Positions 27,411 through 37,477 are shown, counted from the stretch's first letter. The stretch: DNA of 64,000 nt from Paracoccaceae bacterium (GCA_902631295.1 CACOXV010000004.1:37832-101831), one strand, 5' to 3'. The notes: generated by a model from the sequence alone, not told the origin. Numbers and translations are program-made.

Positions 27411-29852
27411 CTAGGCTTTTGTACGCTTACTAAGTGGGTCATATAAAGGTTTTAGAGATGCTTTGGCTTCGCAAATAGTACCTGAAACATCTATTTCAAA
27501 TTTTGATGAAAGAAGTTCTTCTGCACTTTCGCCTTCGCATGGTACGTATCCCATACCGATTGCTCCACCCAGTTTATGACCATAATTACCCGAGCTAATA
27601 TAACCTACAATGTCACCATCTCTCATGATTGGTTCGTTATGATATAATAATGGTTCAGGATCTGTCAGTTGAAATTGTACTAATCTTTTTTCTAAGCCCG
27701 ATTCTTTTTTTTCAATCACAGCTTTTTTACCTATAAAATTAGCCTTATCAGTATCTACTGCAAAGCCTAACCCGGCTTCAAGTACGTGGTCCTCGCATGT
27801 AATATCATGCCCAAAATGCCGGTAAGCTTTTTCTATTCTGCAGCTGTCCATCATATGCATTCCACACAATTTTAAATTGTGATCTGAACCAGCCTCAATT
27901 ATTGTCTCGAATATATGACCGCATTGATCACTACTAATATATAGTTCCCATCCAAGCTCCCCCACATAAGAAACCCTATGTGCACGGGCGAATCCCATGC
28001 CTATTTCAATGACTTGCGAAGTTCCAAAAGGATTTGTTTCATTCTCAAAATTATTTGGTGAAACATTTTTTAATAAAGCTCTTGATGCTGGTCCCATCAA
28101 GGCAATGACTCCCTCAGCCGCAGTAATGTCTGTAATAACTACGCTGTAGTCCTTTTGGTTTCTACGCAGCCAAGTTTCATCAGCAAGTCGAGTGGCGGCA
28201 GGTGTTACGATCAAATATGTGGTTTCACTTAGTCTGGTTACAGTAACGTCTGCTTCTATACCGCCCTTTGAGTTCAAAAATTGGGTGTATACTATTTTTC
28301 CTATATCGACAGATAAGTTGGCACCGCACAAATAATTAAGAAAGCTTTCAGCATCTTTACCTTCTACTCGTATTTTGCCAAAAGTAGACATGTCATATAG
28401 ACCAACATTCTCCCTTACAGCCATGTGCTCTCTAGCAGAATTTTCAAACCAATTCTGGCGTTTCCAACTATAAACATATTCATCATGTTGCCCGTCAACA
28501 GAGAACCAATTTGCTCGCTCCCAACCAGCTGCTTCTCCAAAGACTGCGCCTTTTGACTTGAGATGTTCATGGAAAGGTGTTCTTCTTACCCCTCTGGCAC
28601 TTGCCTTTTGTCTAAAAGGGAAATGATCAGCATATAGCAGGCCAAGTGTTTCTTTTGAGCGTTCAAATAAATATTTCCTATTTCCCTGAAAAGGCTGCAT
28701 ACGACTTATATCCACATCGCCTAAGTCAAATGGTTTTTCTTTATCTTGCATCCATTGTGCAAGTGCCATTCCCGCGCCTCCAGCAGATTGTATACCTATT
28801 GAATTAAAGCCCGCTGCCACCCAAACATTTTCCATTTCAGGAGTGCGACCGAGGTGATAGGCGTCATCTGGTGTGAAACTCTCTGGTCCATTAAAAAATG
28901 TATGAATTCCAGCTTTCTCAAGCATTGGAACTCTGTTTATAGCCATTTCTAGTATTGGTTCAAAATGCTCAAAGTCCTCAGGAAGTTGGTCAAATTCAAA
29001 ATCTTCGGATATTCCGGACATACCCCAGGGCTTCGCATTAGGCTCAAATGCACCAAGCAACATTTTGCCAGCATCTTCTTTGTAGTAGGCACATTCATCG
29101 GGAACTCTTAGCACAGGTAGCTGTTTTAATTCGTCTATGGGCTCTGTAACTATATAAAAATGTTCACATGCATGGAGGGGAATATTCGTACCCAACATCT
29201 TACCGACACTGTGCCCCCACATTCCAGCACAGTTTACTATTTCTTCACAGGCGATATGGCCACTCTCACCATGCTGATCAGTCCATTCAACGCCACTTAC
29301 TTTATTTTGATTTTTAAATACTTTGGTTATGGTAACTCTTTCATGAATTTTAGCACCGAGCTGTCGTGCACCTTTTGCAAGAGCCAGGGCAATATTTGCC
29401 GGATCTCCTTGCCCGTCTTTCCCAAGAAATACTCCGCCCACTACACGTTCTAGATTGATATGAGGGTACCTATTTTGAATTTCATGTGGAGAAATTTCTT
29501 CTACATCGACTCCAAAAGCTCTAGCCATGGCTGCGGAGCGTTTTAATTCCTCCATTCTCTCATTTGTAAGAGCAACACTTATTGAACCAACTCTTTTAAA
29601 GCCTGTCGATACACCGGTTTCTTTTTCGAGATCAAAGTATAGTTCTTGTGTATACTTTGCTAATTTTGTCATATTAGCACTGGCTCTTAGTTGCCCGATT
29701 AATCCCGCTGCATGCCAAGTTGTCCCAGAAGTCAGCTGTTTGCGCTCGAGTAAAACGATATCATTCCAGCCTAATTTACTTAAATGATAGGCCACTGAGC
29801 AGCCAATGACCCCACCACCTATGATAACAACTTTTGCTTTATCCTGTATCAT
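27411..29852 (-). CDS. GcvT-domain FAD-dependent dehydrogenase (dimethylglycine/sarcosine dehydrogenase-like)
   Basis: Oxidative N-demethylase-type flavoprotein of about 813 residues. The FAD domain begins VVIIGGGVIGCSVAYHL; TTWHAAGLIGQ carries the His to which FAD is covalently bound in dimethylglycine and sarcosine dehydrogenases. The second half (from about residue 420) is a GcvT-like folate-binding part with YVGELGWELYIS. Expected to pass a methyl carbon to tetrahydrofolate. It ends the leftward operon, five to 15 bases after the methyltransferase. ATG 29852 is preferred; a TTG at 29861 lies closer to AAGGA. The exact substrate cannot be set. Confidence 0.85.
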   Translation of the reverse strand: MIQDKAKVVIIGGGVIGCSVAYHLSKLGWNDIVLLERKQLTSGTTWHAAGLIGQLRASANMTKLAKYTQELYFDLEKETGVSTGFKRVGSISVALTNERMEELKRSAAMARAFGVDVEEISPHEIQNRYPHINLERVVGGVFLGKDGQGDPANIALALAKGARQLGAKIHERVTITKVFKNQNKVSGVEWTDQHGESGHIACEEIVNCAGMWGHSVGKMLGTNIPLHACEHFYIVTEPIDELKQLPVLRVPDECAYYKEDAGKMLLGAFEPNAKPWGMSGISEDFEFDQLPEDFEHFEPILEMAINRVPMLEKAGIHTFFNGPESFTPDDAYHLGRTPEMENVWVAAGFNSIGIQSAGGAGMALAQWMQDKEKPFDLGDVDISRMQPFQGNRKYLFERSKETLGLLYADHFPFRQKASARGVRRTPFHEHLKSKGAVFGEAAGWERANWFSVDGQHDEYVYSWKRQNWFENSAREHMAVRENVGLYDMSTFGKIRVEGKDAESFLNYLCGANLSVDIGKIVYTQFLNSKGGIEADVTVTRLSETTYLIVTPAATRLADETWLRRNQKDYSVVITDITAAEGVIALMGPASRALLKNVSPNNFENETNPFGTSQVIEIGMGFARAHRVSYVGELGWELYISSDQCGHIFETIIEAGSDHNLKLCGMHMMDSCRIEKAYRHFGHDITCEDHVLEAGLGFAVDTDKANFIGKKAVIEKKESGLEKRLVQFQLTDPEPLLYHNEPIMRDGDIVGYISSGNYGHKLGGAIGMGYVPCEGESAEELLSSKFEIDVSGTICEAKASLKPLYDPLSKRTKA

Positions 29853-29867
29853 CGTTATCAAATTTCC

Positions 29868-30767
29868 TTATAAAGTTTTGTACCCTAATTCATGGATTTT
29901 TTGAGCAATCTTTGAAATATGCGTAGGACCAATTTCACAGCATCCACCAACAATACTAGCTCCATTTCTAATCCAAGTAGTAACAAAATTACTATATTCT
30001 TCCGGGCCCAAGTCTTTTCGAGCCGTCAAAGCATCGACCGTCGGTCTCGTTTTCAGAAACTCTGATGATATTCTAGAAAATCCATTCGCATACGCTCCAA
30101 AAGCTAAACCCATTTTGGAGAGTATAGATAACGCGTTACCCACCACTTCAGGTGGTGAACAGTTAATGAGAACTGCCTCAACAAAATGATTATTGATAAC
30201 AGCTTCTACATCTTCTAGGTTCTCGCCAGAGCGAAGCTTTGTGCCATCTTTATCATCGACACTAAAAGATATCCAAACAGGTTTATTGCCATTATCTGTT
30301 GCCGCCAAGACCCCTTTAGCTTGTTTCAAAGAGCACACCGTCTCGACCAATAATATATCTACCATGGGGGCAATACTTTCAACTTTCTCTTTATATACGC
30401 TTGATGCTTCTTCTACCGGGGGGCAAATGTCCGGCCGGTATGATGCTACTAAAGGGCCAATTGAACCTGCAATACGACCAGATCCAAACTTATCACGGGC
30501 TTTACAGGCAGCAGCAACTGAAGAGGTCCATAGATTATGTACTTCATGCTCAAGTTCAAAGTGTTTTAAACGGTCTCTGAGGATTGTGTAGCTGTTGGTG
30601 GTCGCAATAGTTGCCCCAGCCTCAAAGTAAGCACTATGAATATCTGAGACCATATTTGGGTCTTTAAGCATTATTTCTGTTGACCATAGTGGGGTAGGTT
30701 TTTCGCCATACTGTTTAACCAATTCTTGCCCGACTGATCCATCAAGAAGCGTGACTGCTTTTTTCAT
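29868..30767 (-). CDS. Homocysteine S-methyltransferase family protein (betaine-homocysteine type)
   Basis: Zinc-dependent thiol methyltransferase of 299 residues, the family of BHMT, MmuM and the MetH N-terminal domain. The barrel begins LLDGSVGQELVKQ; ATIATTNSYTI is typical; the zinc Cys ligands are in VLINCSPPE and GGCCEIGPTHI. Lying between two demethylating flavoproteins, it could use glycine betaine (or another methyl donor such as dimethylsulfoniopropionate or S-methylmethionine) to make methionine and dimethylglycine. Its start overlaps the upstream gene by four bases (ATGA), so coupling is likely. Confidence 0.85.
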   Translation of the reverse strand: MKKAVTLLDGSVGQELVKQYGEKPTPLWSTEIMLKDPNMVSDIHSAYFEAGATIATTNSYTILRDRLKHFELEHEVHNLWTSSVAAACKARDKFGSGRIAGSIGPLVASYRPDICPPVEEASSVYKEKVESIAPMVDILLVETVCSLKQAKGVLAATDNGNKPVWISFSVDDKDGTKLRSGENLEDVEAVINNHFVEAVLINCSPPEVVGNALSILSKMGLAFGAYANGFSRISSEFLKTRPTVDALTARKDLGPEEYSNFVTTWIRNGASIVGGCCEIGPTHISKIAQKIHELGYKTL

Positions 30768-33211
30768 GCACGCAATCTTTCGTTAAGCGGATCCCAAATC
30801 GATCCATTAGCTTGAACAACAGCTTTATGGCGGTCTCCGAAGATTTCAACTTCAATTTCTGTTCCGGCTGAAGCCAAATCACTTCTGATCATTCCTAGGG
30901 CTATTGAAGAATTTGTCCGATATCCCCAAGCGCCGGATGTTGTTTCTCCCACTATTTGACCATTTTTCCACAAAGTAGACATGTATGGTGCATCACAGTC
31001 TCCAGCACTTACAATTAGTGTTACAAACTGTTTTTTAATTCCGCGCTGTCTTTCTATTTCCAATGCTGCTTTTCCCAGAAAATTTTCTTCTTTGTCAAAC
31101 TTAATAAATCTCGACAAACCAGCTTCCTGAAGGCTGTAATCTGTTGATAAATCGCCTTTCCACGCTCTATAACCTTTTTCGATGCGAAGAGAATTTAAGG
31201 CCCACATTCCAAATGGCTTCGCTCCTCCGTCAGTAATTGCTTTGTAGAGTGCTGATATATTTTCAACTTGAGTATGAATTTCCCAACCTAGTTCGCCTGC
31301 AAAACTAACGCGCATCAAATGACAGGGCTTGTCACATACTTTTGCTTTTTGATGGCTCAGCCAAGGTAAGTGGAGATCTGCTTCAGTACCAATTTTTTGA
31401 AGTAAATCGCGAGACTTTGGTCCCGTAACTATCAATGTACTGATGCTCTTTGTATTATCTGTAACAGATATATTTTCAGACGATGCTTTATTAACAATAT
31501 CCCAGTCATGCCACTGAGCCGCGGCGGCTGTTATCAGTGTAAATTTTTCTTCAGAGTGTCGTATTATCGACATCTCAGTTAGTATCCGGCCTCTTTTATC
31601 TGCAAAATAAGCCAAATTAAGACGTCCAGTTTGCGGTAAAGATCCTGCTATCCTTTCTTTAAGCCATGCTGCTGAACCCGTGCCCTCAATGTCAAAGCGG
31701 CTGAAGCCGGGTAAGTCTAATACTCCCACTTCATCTCGTACGGCATAACATTCTTCTTTAATTCTTTGTTCCCAAGGTCCTGAACGCTTCCAGGTTTGGG
31801 TTACTTTTTCTGTGGTGTCGTCAGTGGTATGGGCGAACCAATTTGCGCGCTCCCACCCATTGTAAGCGCCCATTTGACCACCTTTTTTAATTATTTGATC
31901 ATGTGCAGGGGAAAGTTTTTTATTTCTGCCTGCCGGCCACTCATGCCATGGGAAATGCATGGCGTATTCATGCCCGTAGATCTCCATGCCCTTGGCAACA
32001 CAATAGTCATGATCTGTGTAATCTGTGTAACGTCGTGGATCACAGGACCACATATCCCATTCCGTTTCTCCTTCAATTATCCATTCTGATAGAACCTTCC
32101 CGGCCCCACCGCCTTGAGCAATCCCAAAGGTAAACACACACGCCTCAAATGCATTAGGTACCCCAGGCATTGGGCCTATCAATGGCAGCCCATCTGGCGC
32201 ATAAGGAATAGGTCCATTAATGACTTTACTTACTCCTGCTTCACCTAATACAGGCACTCTCTCAAGCGCATCTTCAATGTACCATTCCAATCGATCTAGA
32301 TCATCTGGGTAGAGCTGAAAACTAAAATCCTCTGGCATCGGATCTTCGGGTTTCGCCCAATGAGCTCTACAATTTCGCTCATATGGACCGAGATTGAAGC
32401 CAAACTTTTCTTGGCGAAGGTAATAACTACTGTCAACATCCCGAAGTAGTGGAAGTTTGTGTTTTTCTTTAGAGGACCACTCTTTTACGGCATCGACTTC
32501 CTCAAATAATAGATACTGGTGGCTCATTACCATCATAGGAACAGTTCTTCCACCGTATGGTCTGAACCATTCTCCAACCCTTTGTGCATAATAGCCCGCT
32601 GCATTGACGACATATTCGCATAGAATATCCCCTTTTGTGGTGTGAATAATCCATTCTTTATTTTTTCTACTCACCCCATTTGCTGAGCAAAAGCGGATAA
32701 TTTCTGCACCCAAATCTCTGGCACCCTTAGCCAGTGCCTGGGTTAGCTGCGCCGGGTCAATATCCCCATCACTTGGATCGTGAAGAGCGCCTGAAAGGTC
32801 ATGAGTTTCTATAAAGGGATATATATTTTTGATCTCGTCTAAACCAAGGATCCCAATATCCATACCCTGATATTGCCCCATTCCTTTGGCACGTTCAAAC
32901 TCTTGCATGCGTTCTTTGGAATGAGCGAGCCGAATAGAACCGGTCATATGATAATTCATAGGGTAGTCAACTTCTTGTCCTAACCTACTATACAATTCAG
33001 TTGAGTAACGCTGCATATTCATTATCGACCAACTTGTGGAAAATGTTGGCACGTTTCCCGCTGCATGCCATGTAGACCCAGCTGTAAGTTCATTTTTTTC
33101 AATAAGTATACAGTCGGTCCACCCTTCTTTAGCAAGATGATAAAGTGCTGATGCTCCTACGACACCACCTCCTATTATTACAACCCTTGCAGATTTTGGA
33201 AATTCAGACAT
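30764..33211 (-). CDS. GcvT-domain FAD-dependent dehydrogenase (dimethylglycine/sarcosine dehydrogenase-like)
   Basis: Second, divergent member of the same family, 815 residues. FAD loop RVVIIGGGVVGASALYHL, the covalent-FAD His in STWHAAGNVPTF, substrate-side IPYAPDGLPLIGP, and a GcvT-like half from about residue 430 with VSFAGELGWEIH. It differs from its sister through much of the FAD domain, suggesting a different substrate, for example dimethylglycine versus sarcosine. AGGGAG precedes the ATG. It is the first enzyme gene after the XRE-cupin regulator, with a palindrome between them. Confidence 0.85.
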   Translation of the reverse strand: MSEFPKSARVVIIGGGVVGASALYHLAKEGWTDCILIEKNELTAGSTWHAAGNVPTFSTSWSIMNMQRYSTELYSRLGQEVDYPMNYHMTGSIRLAHSKERMQEFERAKGMGQYQGMDIGILGLDEIKNIYPFIETHDLSGALHDPSDGDIDPAQLTQALAKGARDLGAEIIRFCSANGVSRKNKEWIIHTTKGDILCEYVVNAAGYYAQRVGEWFRPYGGRTVPMMVMSHQYLLFEEVDAVKEWSSKEKHKLPLLRDVDSSYYLRQEKFGFNLGPYERNCRAHWAKPEDPMPEDFSFQLYPDDLDRLEWYIEDALERVPVLGEAGVSKVINGPIPYAPDGLPLIGPMPGVPNAFEACVFTFGIAQGGGAGKVLSEWIIEGETEWDMWSCDPRRYTDYTDHDYCVAKGMEIYGHEYAMHFPWHEWPAGRNKKLSPAHDQIIKKGGQMGAYNGWERANWFAHTTDDTTEKVTQTWKRSGPWEQRIKEECYAVRDEVGVLDLPGFSRFDIEGTGSAAWLKERIAGSLPQTGRLNLAYFADKRGRILTEMSIIRHSEEKFTLITAAAAQWHDWDIVNKASSENISVTDNTKSISTLIVTGPKSRDLLQKIGTEADLHLPWLSHQKAKVCDKPCHLMRVSFAGELGWEIHTQVENISALYKAITDGGAKPFGMWALNSLRIEKGYRAWKGDLSTDYSLQEAGLSRFIKFDKEENFLGKAALEIERQRGIKKQFVTLIVSAGDCDAPYMSTLWKNGQIVGETTSGAWGYRTNSSIALGMIRSDLASAGTEIEVEIFGDRHKAVVQANGSIWDPLNERLRA

Positions 33212-33222
33212 TTTTATCTCCC

Positions 33223-33236
33223 TAAATACGTATTTA
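33223..33236. promoter_or_regulatory. 14-base perfect palindrome, possible operator of the betaine-type operon
   Basis: TAAATACGTATTTA reads the same on both strands and lies in the 41-base gap between the XRE-cupin regulator and the first flavoprotein, directly before its ribosome site. Position suggests an operator for the regulator; a second copy was not seen upstream of the regulator. Confidence 0.4.
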
Positions 33237-33252
33237 AAGCAAATTTAAATTT

Positions 33253-33825
33253 CTAATAAATTGGTGGGGCAATTACCCAAATTATCTTACAGGGTTTTGA
33301 GAACGGGTTTGCCCAACTATGTGCTTCCCCTTTGATTCTGAAACTGTCGCCCTCGCTTACTTTGAATTCCTTATCGTCTATATTCAAAACAAGACTTCCG
33401 CTTATTACGTATCCAACTTCTTGCGTTTGTCTCTTTTGTGTTTTTGCCAACTTTGAATTTGGCTCAAACGTTGAGTATACTACTTCGAAATCATCCGTAA
33501 GGTCAGGCGAAAGTAACTCTTCTTTAAGACCAGACGAGTTTGAACCTATGACCCGCCGTGCAGATTTTCGTACGATGTACCCTTCTTCTTCTGCGCCTGA
33601 ACTTGTCTGTCCAAATAATATTGATAGAGGTACATTAAGAACATCAGCCAAGTCTCTTAAGTCGTCAATTGATGGTTGAGACTTATCTCTTTCTATCTGA
33701 CTGATCCATCCCAATGACTTTTCTGTAGCTTCAGATAGTTCTCTAATCGTCATTTTTCGAGACTTCCTAAGTGACCGAAGATCGGCACCCAAGGTTGATG
33801 AAGCATTTGGATCAAAATTATGCAT
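33253..33825 (-). CDS. XRE-family regulator with C-terminal cupin domain
   Basis: A 190-residue regulator. Residues about 15-70 form a helix-turn-helix of the Cro/CI type (RSLRKSRKMTIRELSEATEKS, then GWISQIERDKSQPSIDDL, written in two parts). Residues 115-185 form a small cupin (GYVISGSLVLNIDDKEF, GDSFRIKGEAHSWANP). This architecture often controls amine, polyamine or betaine catabolism and senses a small ligand in the cupin. It heads the leftward operon and probably regulates it. It diverges from rluA over 111 bases, which contain an inverted repeat GTGAAA/TTTCAC (33868-33892). Confidence 0.88.
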   Translation of the reverse strand: MHNFDPNASSTLGADLRSLRKSRKMTIRELSEATEKSLGWISQIERDKSQPSIDDLRDLADVLNVPLSILFGQTSSGAEEEGYIVRKSARRVIGSNSSGLKEELLSPDLTDDFEVVYSTFEPNSKLAKTQKRQTQEVGYVISGSLVLNIDDKEFKVSEGDSFRIKGEAHSWANPFSKPCKIIWVIAPPIY

Positions 33826-33936
33826 GAGCGTCCCAAAAATAAACTAGAAGTAGGTTGTTAGTAGTTCGTGAAAAAATCAAGTAAAATTTCACAGCTATAG
33901 ACTTTTTTTATTTTCTTATTTAGGCAAATAATAGAC

Positions 33937-34572
33937 ATGAAATATAATCCCCCAATCGACCCACTAGATATTCTCCACGAAGATGCGCATATTTTAGTAG
34001 TGAATAAACCTGCAGGTCTACTTTCCGTTCCTGGCAAGGGAAGTGAACTAACAGATTGTCTGCTAAGTAGACTAAAAGTTGCCTTTCCAAACACGCTACT
34101 GGTGCATCGTCTTGATAGGGATACTTCGGGTGTCATGATTTTTGCTCAAACAGGATACGCCCAGAGAGTTCTTTCAATGCAATTTGCAAAACGTCAAGTT
34201 AAGAAAACATATGTCGCGCGTGTTTCCGGGGTAGTTACGCAAAGATGTGGACTAATCGATCTGCCCTTGGTTGTTGACTGGGAAAATAGACCTCGGCAGA
34301 TGGTGTGTCACGAAACGGGGAAGCTGGCATTAACCGAATGGTACAAACTAACTTCTAGTGAAAATGAAAGTAGATTGCGCTTGGTTCCTAAAACTGGACG
34401 CTCGCATCAGTTGAGAGTGCATTGTATGGCGTTTGGCCATCCAATTATAGGGGATCCTATATATGGAGAGCCTATCTTGCATCGTAGAATGATGTTACAT
34501 TCAGAGGAGCTCAAAGTGAATCATCCGGAAAGTGGATTTGGTTTGCGATTTAGGTCAAAAGCACCTTTTTAG
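33937..34572 (+). CDS. rluA: RluA-family 23S rRNA/tRNA pseudouridine synthase
   Basis: Isomerises specific uridines in RNA; the short 211-residue form fits RluA (23S U746 and tRNA U32) rather than RluC or RluD, as there is no S4 domain. The start of the domain reads ILHEDAHILVVNKPAGLLSVPG, and the catalytic Asp is in LVHRLDRDTSGVM. The downstream RLVPKTGRSHQLRVH and GDPIYG segments are normal. It converges on dnaE2, with stops overlapping by four bases. Confidence 0.9.
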   Translation: MKYNPPIDPLDILHEDAHILVVNKPAGLLSVPGKGSELTDCLLSRLKVAFPNTLLVHRLDRDTSGVMIFAQTGYAQRVLSMQFAKRQVKKTYVARVSGVVTQRCGLIDLPLVVDWENRPRQMVCHETGKLALTEWYKLTSSENESRLRLVPKTGRSHQLRVHCMAFGHPIIGDPIYGEPILHRRMMLHSEELKVNHPESGFGLRFRSKAPF

Positions 34573-37463
34573 TTATTAATACTTTGATATGACGGAGTTA
34601 AAATGTCCCTTAATAGAGATAGAGGATGGGCTCGTAGTGAGAATTTCGTAGCAGTATAGTCTTGAACAATAGATTCTCCGAGGCTCATATTAGGTAATTT
34701 TGGCAACGCTTCTTTTATAATTTCGCCATCAATGTCCTGATCGAATAAGGGTAATTTGCTATTACCGGGAATGGCACTTGCTTGCCAAATTGCTTCGCGT
34801 TGGTTCATTCCAATTGAGATAAATGCATCAGCTTCGGCTAAGCGATTTAGTGCAACAGATTTAACGCCAGCACGTCGCCATATATCTCCTATAGTGCTAT
34901 AACCATTTCCACGCGCAGCAGTAATCCAGGATGCATCCTCTTTTGTTAATCCAATTATTTGTCTAAAACCCAACCTTAATGCTAATTCTCCATTTTTGTC
35001 TGTTTCTAAAGTATTGTCCCAATAGCTATTGTTGATGCAAATTGGGTAAATGGTGACATCATGAGCGCGTGCATCATTCAGTATTTGGGCTGGTGCATAG
35101 AAACCCATTGGTTGAGAGTTTAATAGGGCGCATGCAAAAACAGCTGGGTGCTGACATTTTATCCAAGCACTGGCATATACTAATAATGCAAAGCTAGCTG
35201 CGTGGCTTTCAGGGAAACCATAAGACCCAAAACCTTCAATTTGGGAGAAACATCGCTCTGAAAAATCTTTGCCATATCCGTTCTGGCGCATTCCCCTCAA
35301 AAATCGGGTTCTTAACTCACTTACTGAACCATGTTTCTTGAAGGTTGCTAGAGCTCTACGTAATTTGTCTGCTTCTTCGGGACTGAATCCTGCTCCAACA
35401 ATAGCAATTTGCATAGCTTGCTCTTGGAACAGTGGTACTCCCAGTGTCTTACTTAAAACGCCTCCAAGTGCGTCTGATGGGAATTCAACTTGTTCTTCAC
35501 CATTGCGTCGGCGAATATAAGGGTGGACCATATCGCCCTGAATGGGACCTGGCCTTACTATGGCAACTTCTATTACAAGATCATAGAAACAGCGTGGCCT
35601 CATTCTGGGAAGGAAATTCATTTGCGCACGACTTTCAACTTGAAACACCCCAATACTGTCAGCGCGGCATAACATATCGTAGACTTTAGGATCTTCAGTA
35701 GGAAGATTGGAAAGATCAAAATTCTGGCCAAGATGTTGGGAAATCAAATCAAATGATTTACGTAGGCAAGTCAGCATGCCTAGAGATAAAATGTCAATTT
35801 TTAAAATTCCTAAGGAGTCGATATCATCCTTATCCCAGCAAATTACAGTTCTGCCTTCCATGGTTGCATTTTCAATTGGAACAAGCTCATCTAAACGGCC
35901 TTCAGTGATGATAAAACCACCTACATGCTGAGAAAGGTGGCGAGGAAAGCCTATTATTTCATGAGTTAATAATAAGGTTTTTTGCAGATTTATATCATTA
36001 GGATCTAGGCCAATTTCTTTTAACCACTTGTCGCTAATTTTTCCATTGCTAAAAAATCCCCAAAGTTGTGAGGAAAGTGCACTAATAGTGTCTTTTGTTA
36101 ACCCCATAGCTGTACCAACTTCACGTACAGCACGCTTCCCACGGTAGTGAACTACTGTTGCACATAATCCGGCATGATCGCGCCCATATTTTTCGTATAT
36201 ATGCTGAATTACTTCCTCACGACGCTCATGTTCAAAGTCAACATCTATATCGGGTGGTTCCTTTCTTGCCTCTGAAACAAAACGTTCAAAAACCATTGTG
36301 CCTATTTCAGGACTTACTGATGTTATGCCTAGGCAATAACATAATATAGAATTTGCAGCAGACCCTCGTCCTTGACAAAGAATATTACGTGAACGAGCGA
36401 ATTGGACTATGTCATTTACAGTAAGAAAGTATGGTTCGTATTCTAATTTTTTTATAAGCTTTAATTCATGATTTAGAATTTGACTTACACGTTCTGGTGC
36501 TCCTTGTGGGTAGCGCCACTTTAAACCTTCCATCGCCAATTCACTTAATCGTTCTGATGGTGCTTTCCCGCTACTAAGTTCTTTGGGATAATCGTATTTT
36601 AGCTGATCAAGCGTGAACACACAGCTCGCAGAAATTTTATTTGCATTTTTTACGGCAATTGGAAATTTTGAGAATAACTTATTTATCTCTTGGGGGCTTC
36701 GTAAACGTCGCTCGGCATTTACTAGGGCACTTTTCCCTAACTGTTGAATCTTTTTGCCTTGTTTGATCGCGTTTAACACATCTGCCAATCGTCGCCGTTT
36801 TCCATGATGCATTAAAGGAAAAGCACTTGCGACAACTGGTAGCGAAAAGCTTTTAGATAGCCTGTATAATCTATCAAAACGAGTTTCGTCTAATCCGTCA
36901 TAATATGGTGACATTACTAAATATGAACAGTCTTTTTGTTTGCTTAATAAATGTCTTACCTCTTTCCACCAAGTGTCATTTTTTTTGGGTAAAGTTTGGG
37001 GAACATGTAGTAATAAAGTTATTCCAGAAACTTTCTTACTTACATCTGATATTTTTAGTTTACACTCACCTTTTTTGCTTCTTAAACGACCTTTTGAAAT
37101 TAATTTACAAATTGTTTTCCAACCTTCATGGGTTCGAATTATTGAAGTGACGCTAACTCCTTCTTCAAAAATTAAGCGTGCAGCTGGTATTAAACGAGGT
37201 ACATTTTCAACATCTATTAAACTATATTCTTTCAGGTGCCTTGGGCAGGGAGGTCCAAAGGATTCTGTACGTTGGCGTTCTGAAACAGTTTGTTTAATTT
37301 TTTCTCCATATGTATGCGCACGTACGATCCCAGCCATAGAATTAACATCTGCAATTGCAATTGCATTTAGGCCTAAAAAAGCACCACGTTCCATATATTC
37401 TTCGGGATGTGATGCACCCTGTAGGAAACTAAAGTTTGATGTAATAGATAGTTCAGAAAACAT
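34569..37463 (-). CDS. dnaE2: Error-prone DNA polymerase DnaE2 (ImuC), C-terminally shortened
   Basis: C-family polymerase alpha paralogue used in SOS mutagenesis. The PHP domain opens with SNFSFLQGASHPEEY; the catalytic Asp motif PPDIDVDFEHERRE and finger-region SIGVFQVESRAQMNF are present. A LexA-type box lies 15 bases upstream of the ATG. At 964 residues it is shorter than typical DnaE2 (about 1,050-1,150): it ends soon after FSLRAHPLSLLRD, where homologues continue into an OB-fold domain. The 3' end meets rluA, the stops overlapping. No imuA or imuB is in the window. Confidence 0.92.
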   Translation of the reverse strand: MFSELSITSNFSFLQGASHPEEYMERGAFLGLNAIAIADVNSMAGIVRAHTYGEKIKQTVSERQRTESFGPPCPRHLKEYSLIDVENVPRLIPAARLIFEEGVSVTSIIRTHEGWKTICKLISKGRLRSKKGECKLKISDVSKKVSGITLLLHVPQTLPKKNDTWWKEVRHLLSKQKDCSYLVMSPYYDGLDETRFDRLYRLSKSFSLPVVASAFPLMHHGKRRRLADVLNAIKQGKKIQQLGKSALVNAERRLRSPQEINKLFSKFPIAVKNANKISASCVFTLDQLKYDYPKELSSGKAPSERLSELAMEGLKWRYPQGAPERVSQILNHELKLIKKLEYEPYFLTVNDIVQFARSRNILCQGRGSAANSILCYCLGITSVSPEIGTMVFERFVSEARKEPPDIDVDFEHERREEVIQHIYEKYGRDHAGLCATVVHYRGKRAVREVGTAMGLTKDTISALSSQLWGFFSNGKISDKWLKEIGLDPNDINLQKTLLLTHEIIGFPRHLSQHVGGFIITEGRLDELVPIENATMEGRTVICWDKDDIDSLGILKIDILSLGMLTCLRKSFDLISQHLGQNFDLSNLPTEDPKVYDMLCRADSIGVFQVESRAQMNFLPRMRPRCFYDLVIEVAIVRPGPIQGDMVHPYIRRRNGEEQVEFPSDALGGVLSKTLGVPLFQEQAMQIAIVGAGFSPEEADKLRRALATFKKHGSVSELRTRFLRGMRQNGYGKDFSERCFSQIEGFGSYGFPESHAASFALLVYASAWIKCQHPAVFACALLNSQPMGFYAPAQILNDARAHDVTIYPICINNSYWDNTLETDKNGELALRLGFRQIIGLTKEDASWITAARGNGYSTIGDIWRRAGVKSVALNRLAEADAFISIGMNQREAIWQASAIPGNSKLPLFDQDIDGEIIKEALPKLPNMSLGESIVQDYTATKFSLRAHPLSLLRDILTPSYQSINN

Positions 37464-37477
37464 AAGTATATAAATAT

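Noticed and set aside
27411..33211. Assigning either flavoprotein as DMSP demethylase DmdA
   Set aside because: Both carry a full N-terminal FAD domain with the covalent-FAD His; DmdA is a short GcvT-like protein without it.
36940..37473. 177-codon plus-strand frame opposite dnaE2
   Set aside because: Lies wholly in the antisense of a strongly conserved gene; its product shows no recognisable motif and there is no ribosome site.
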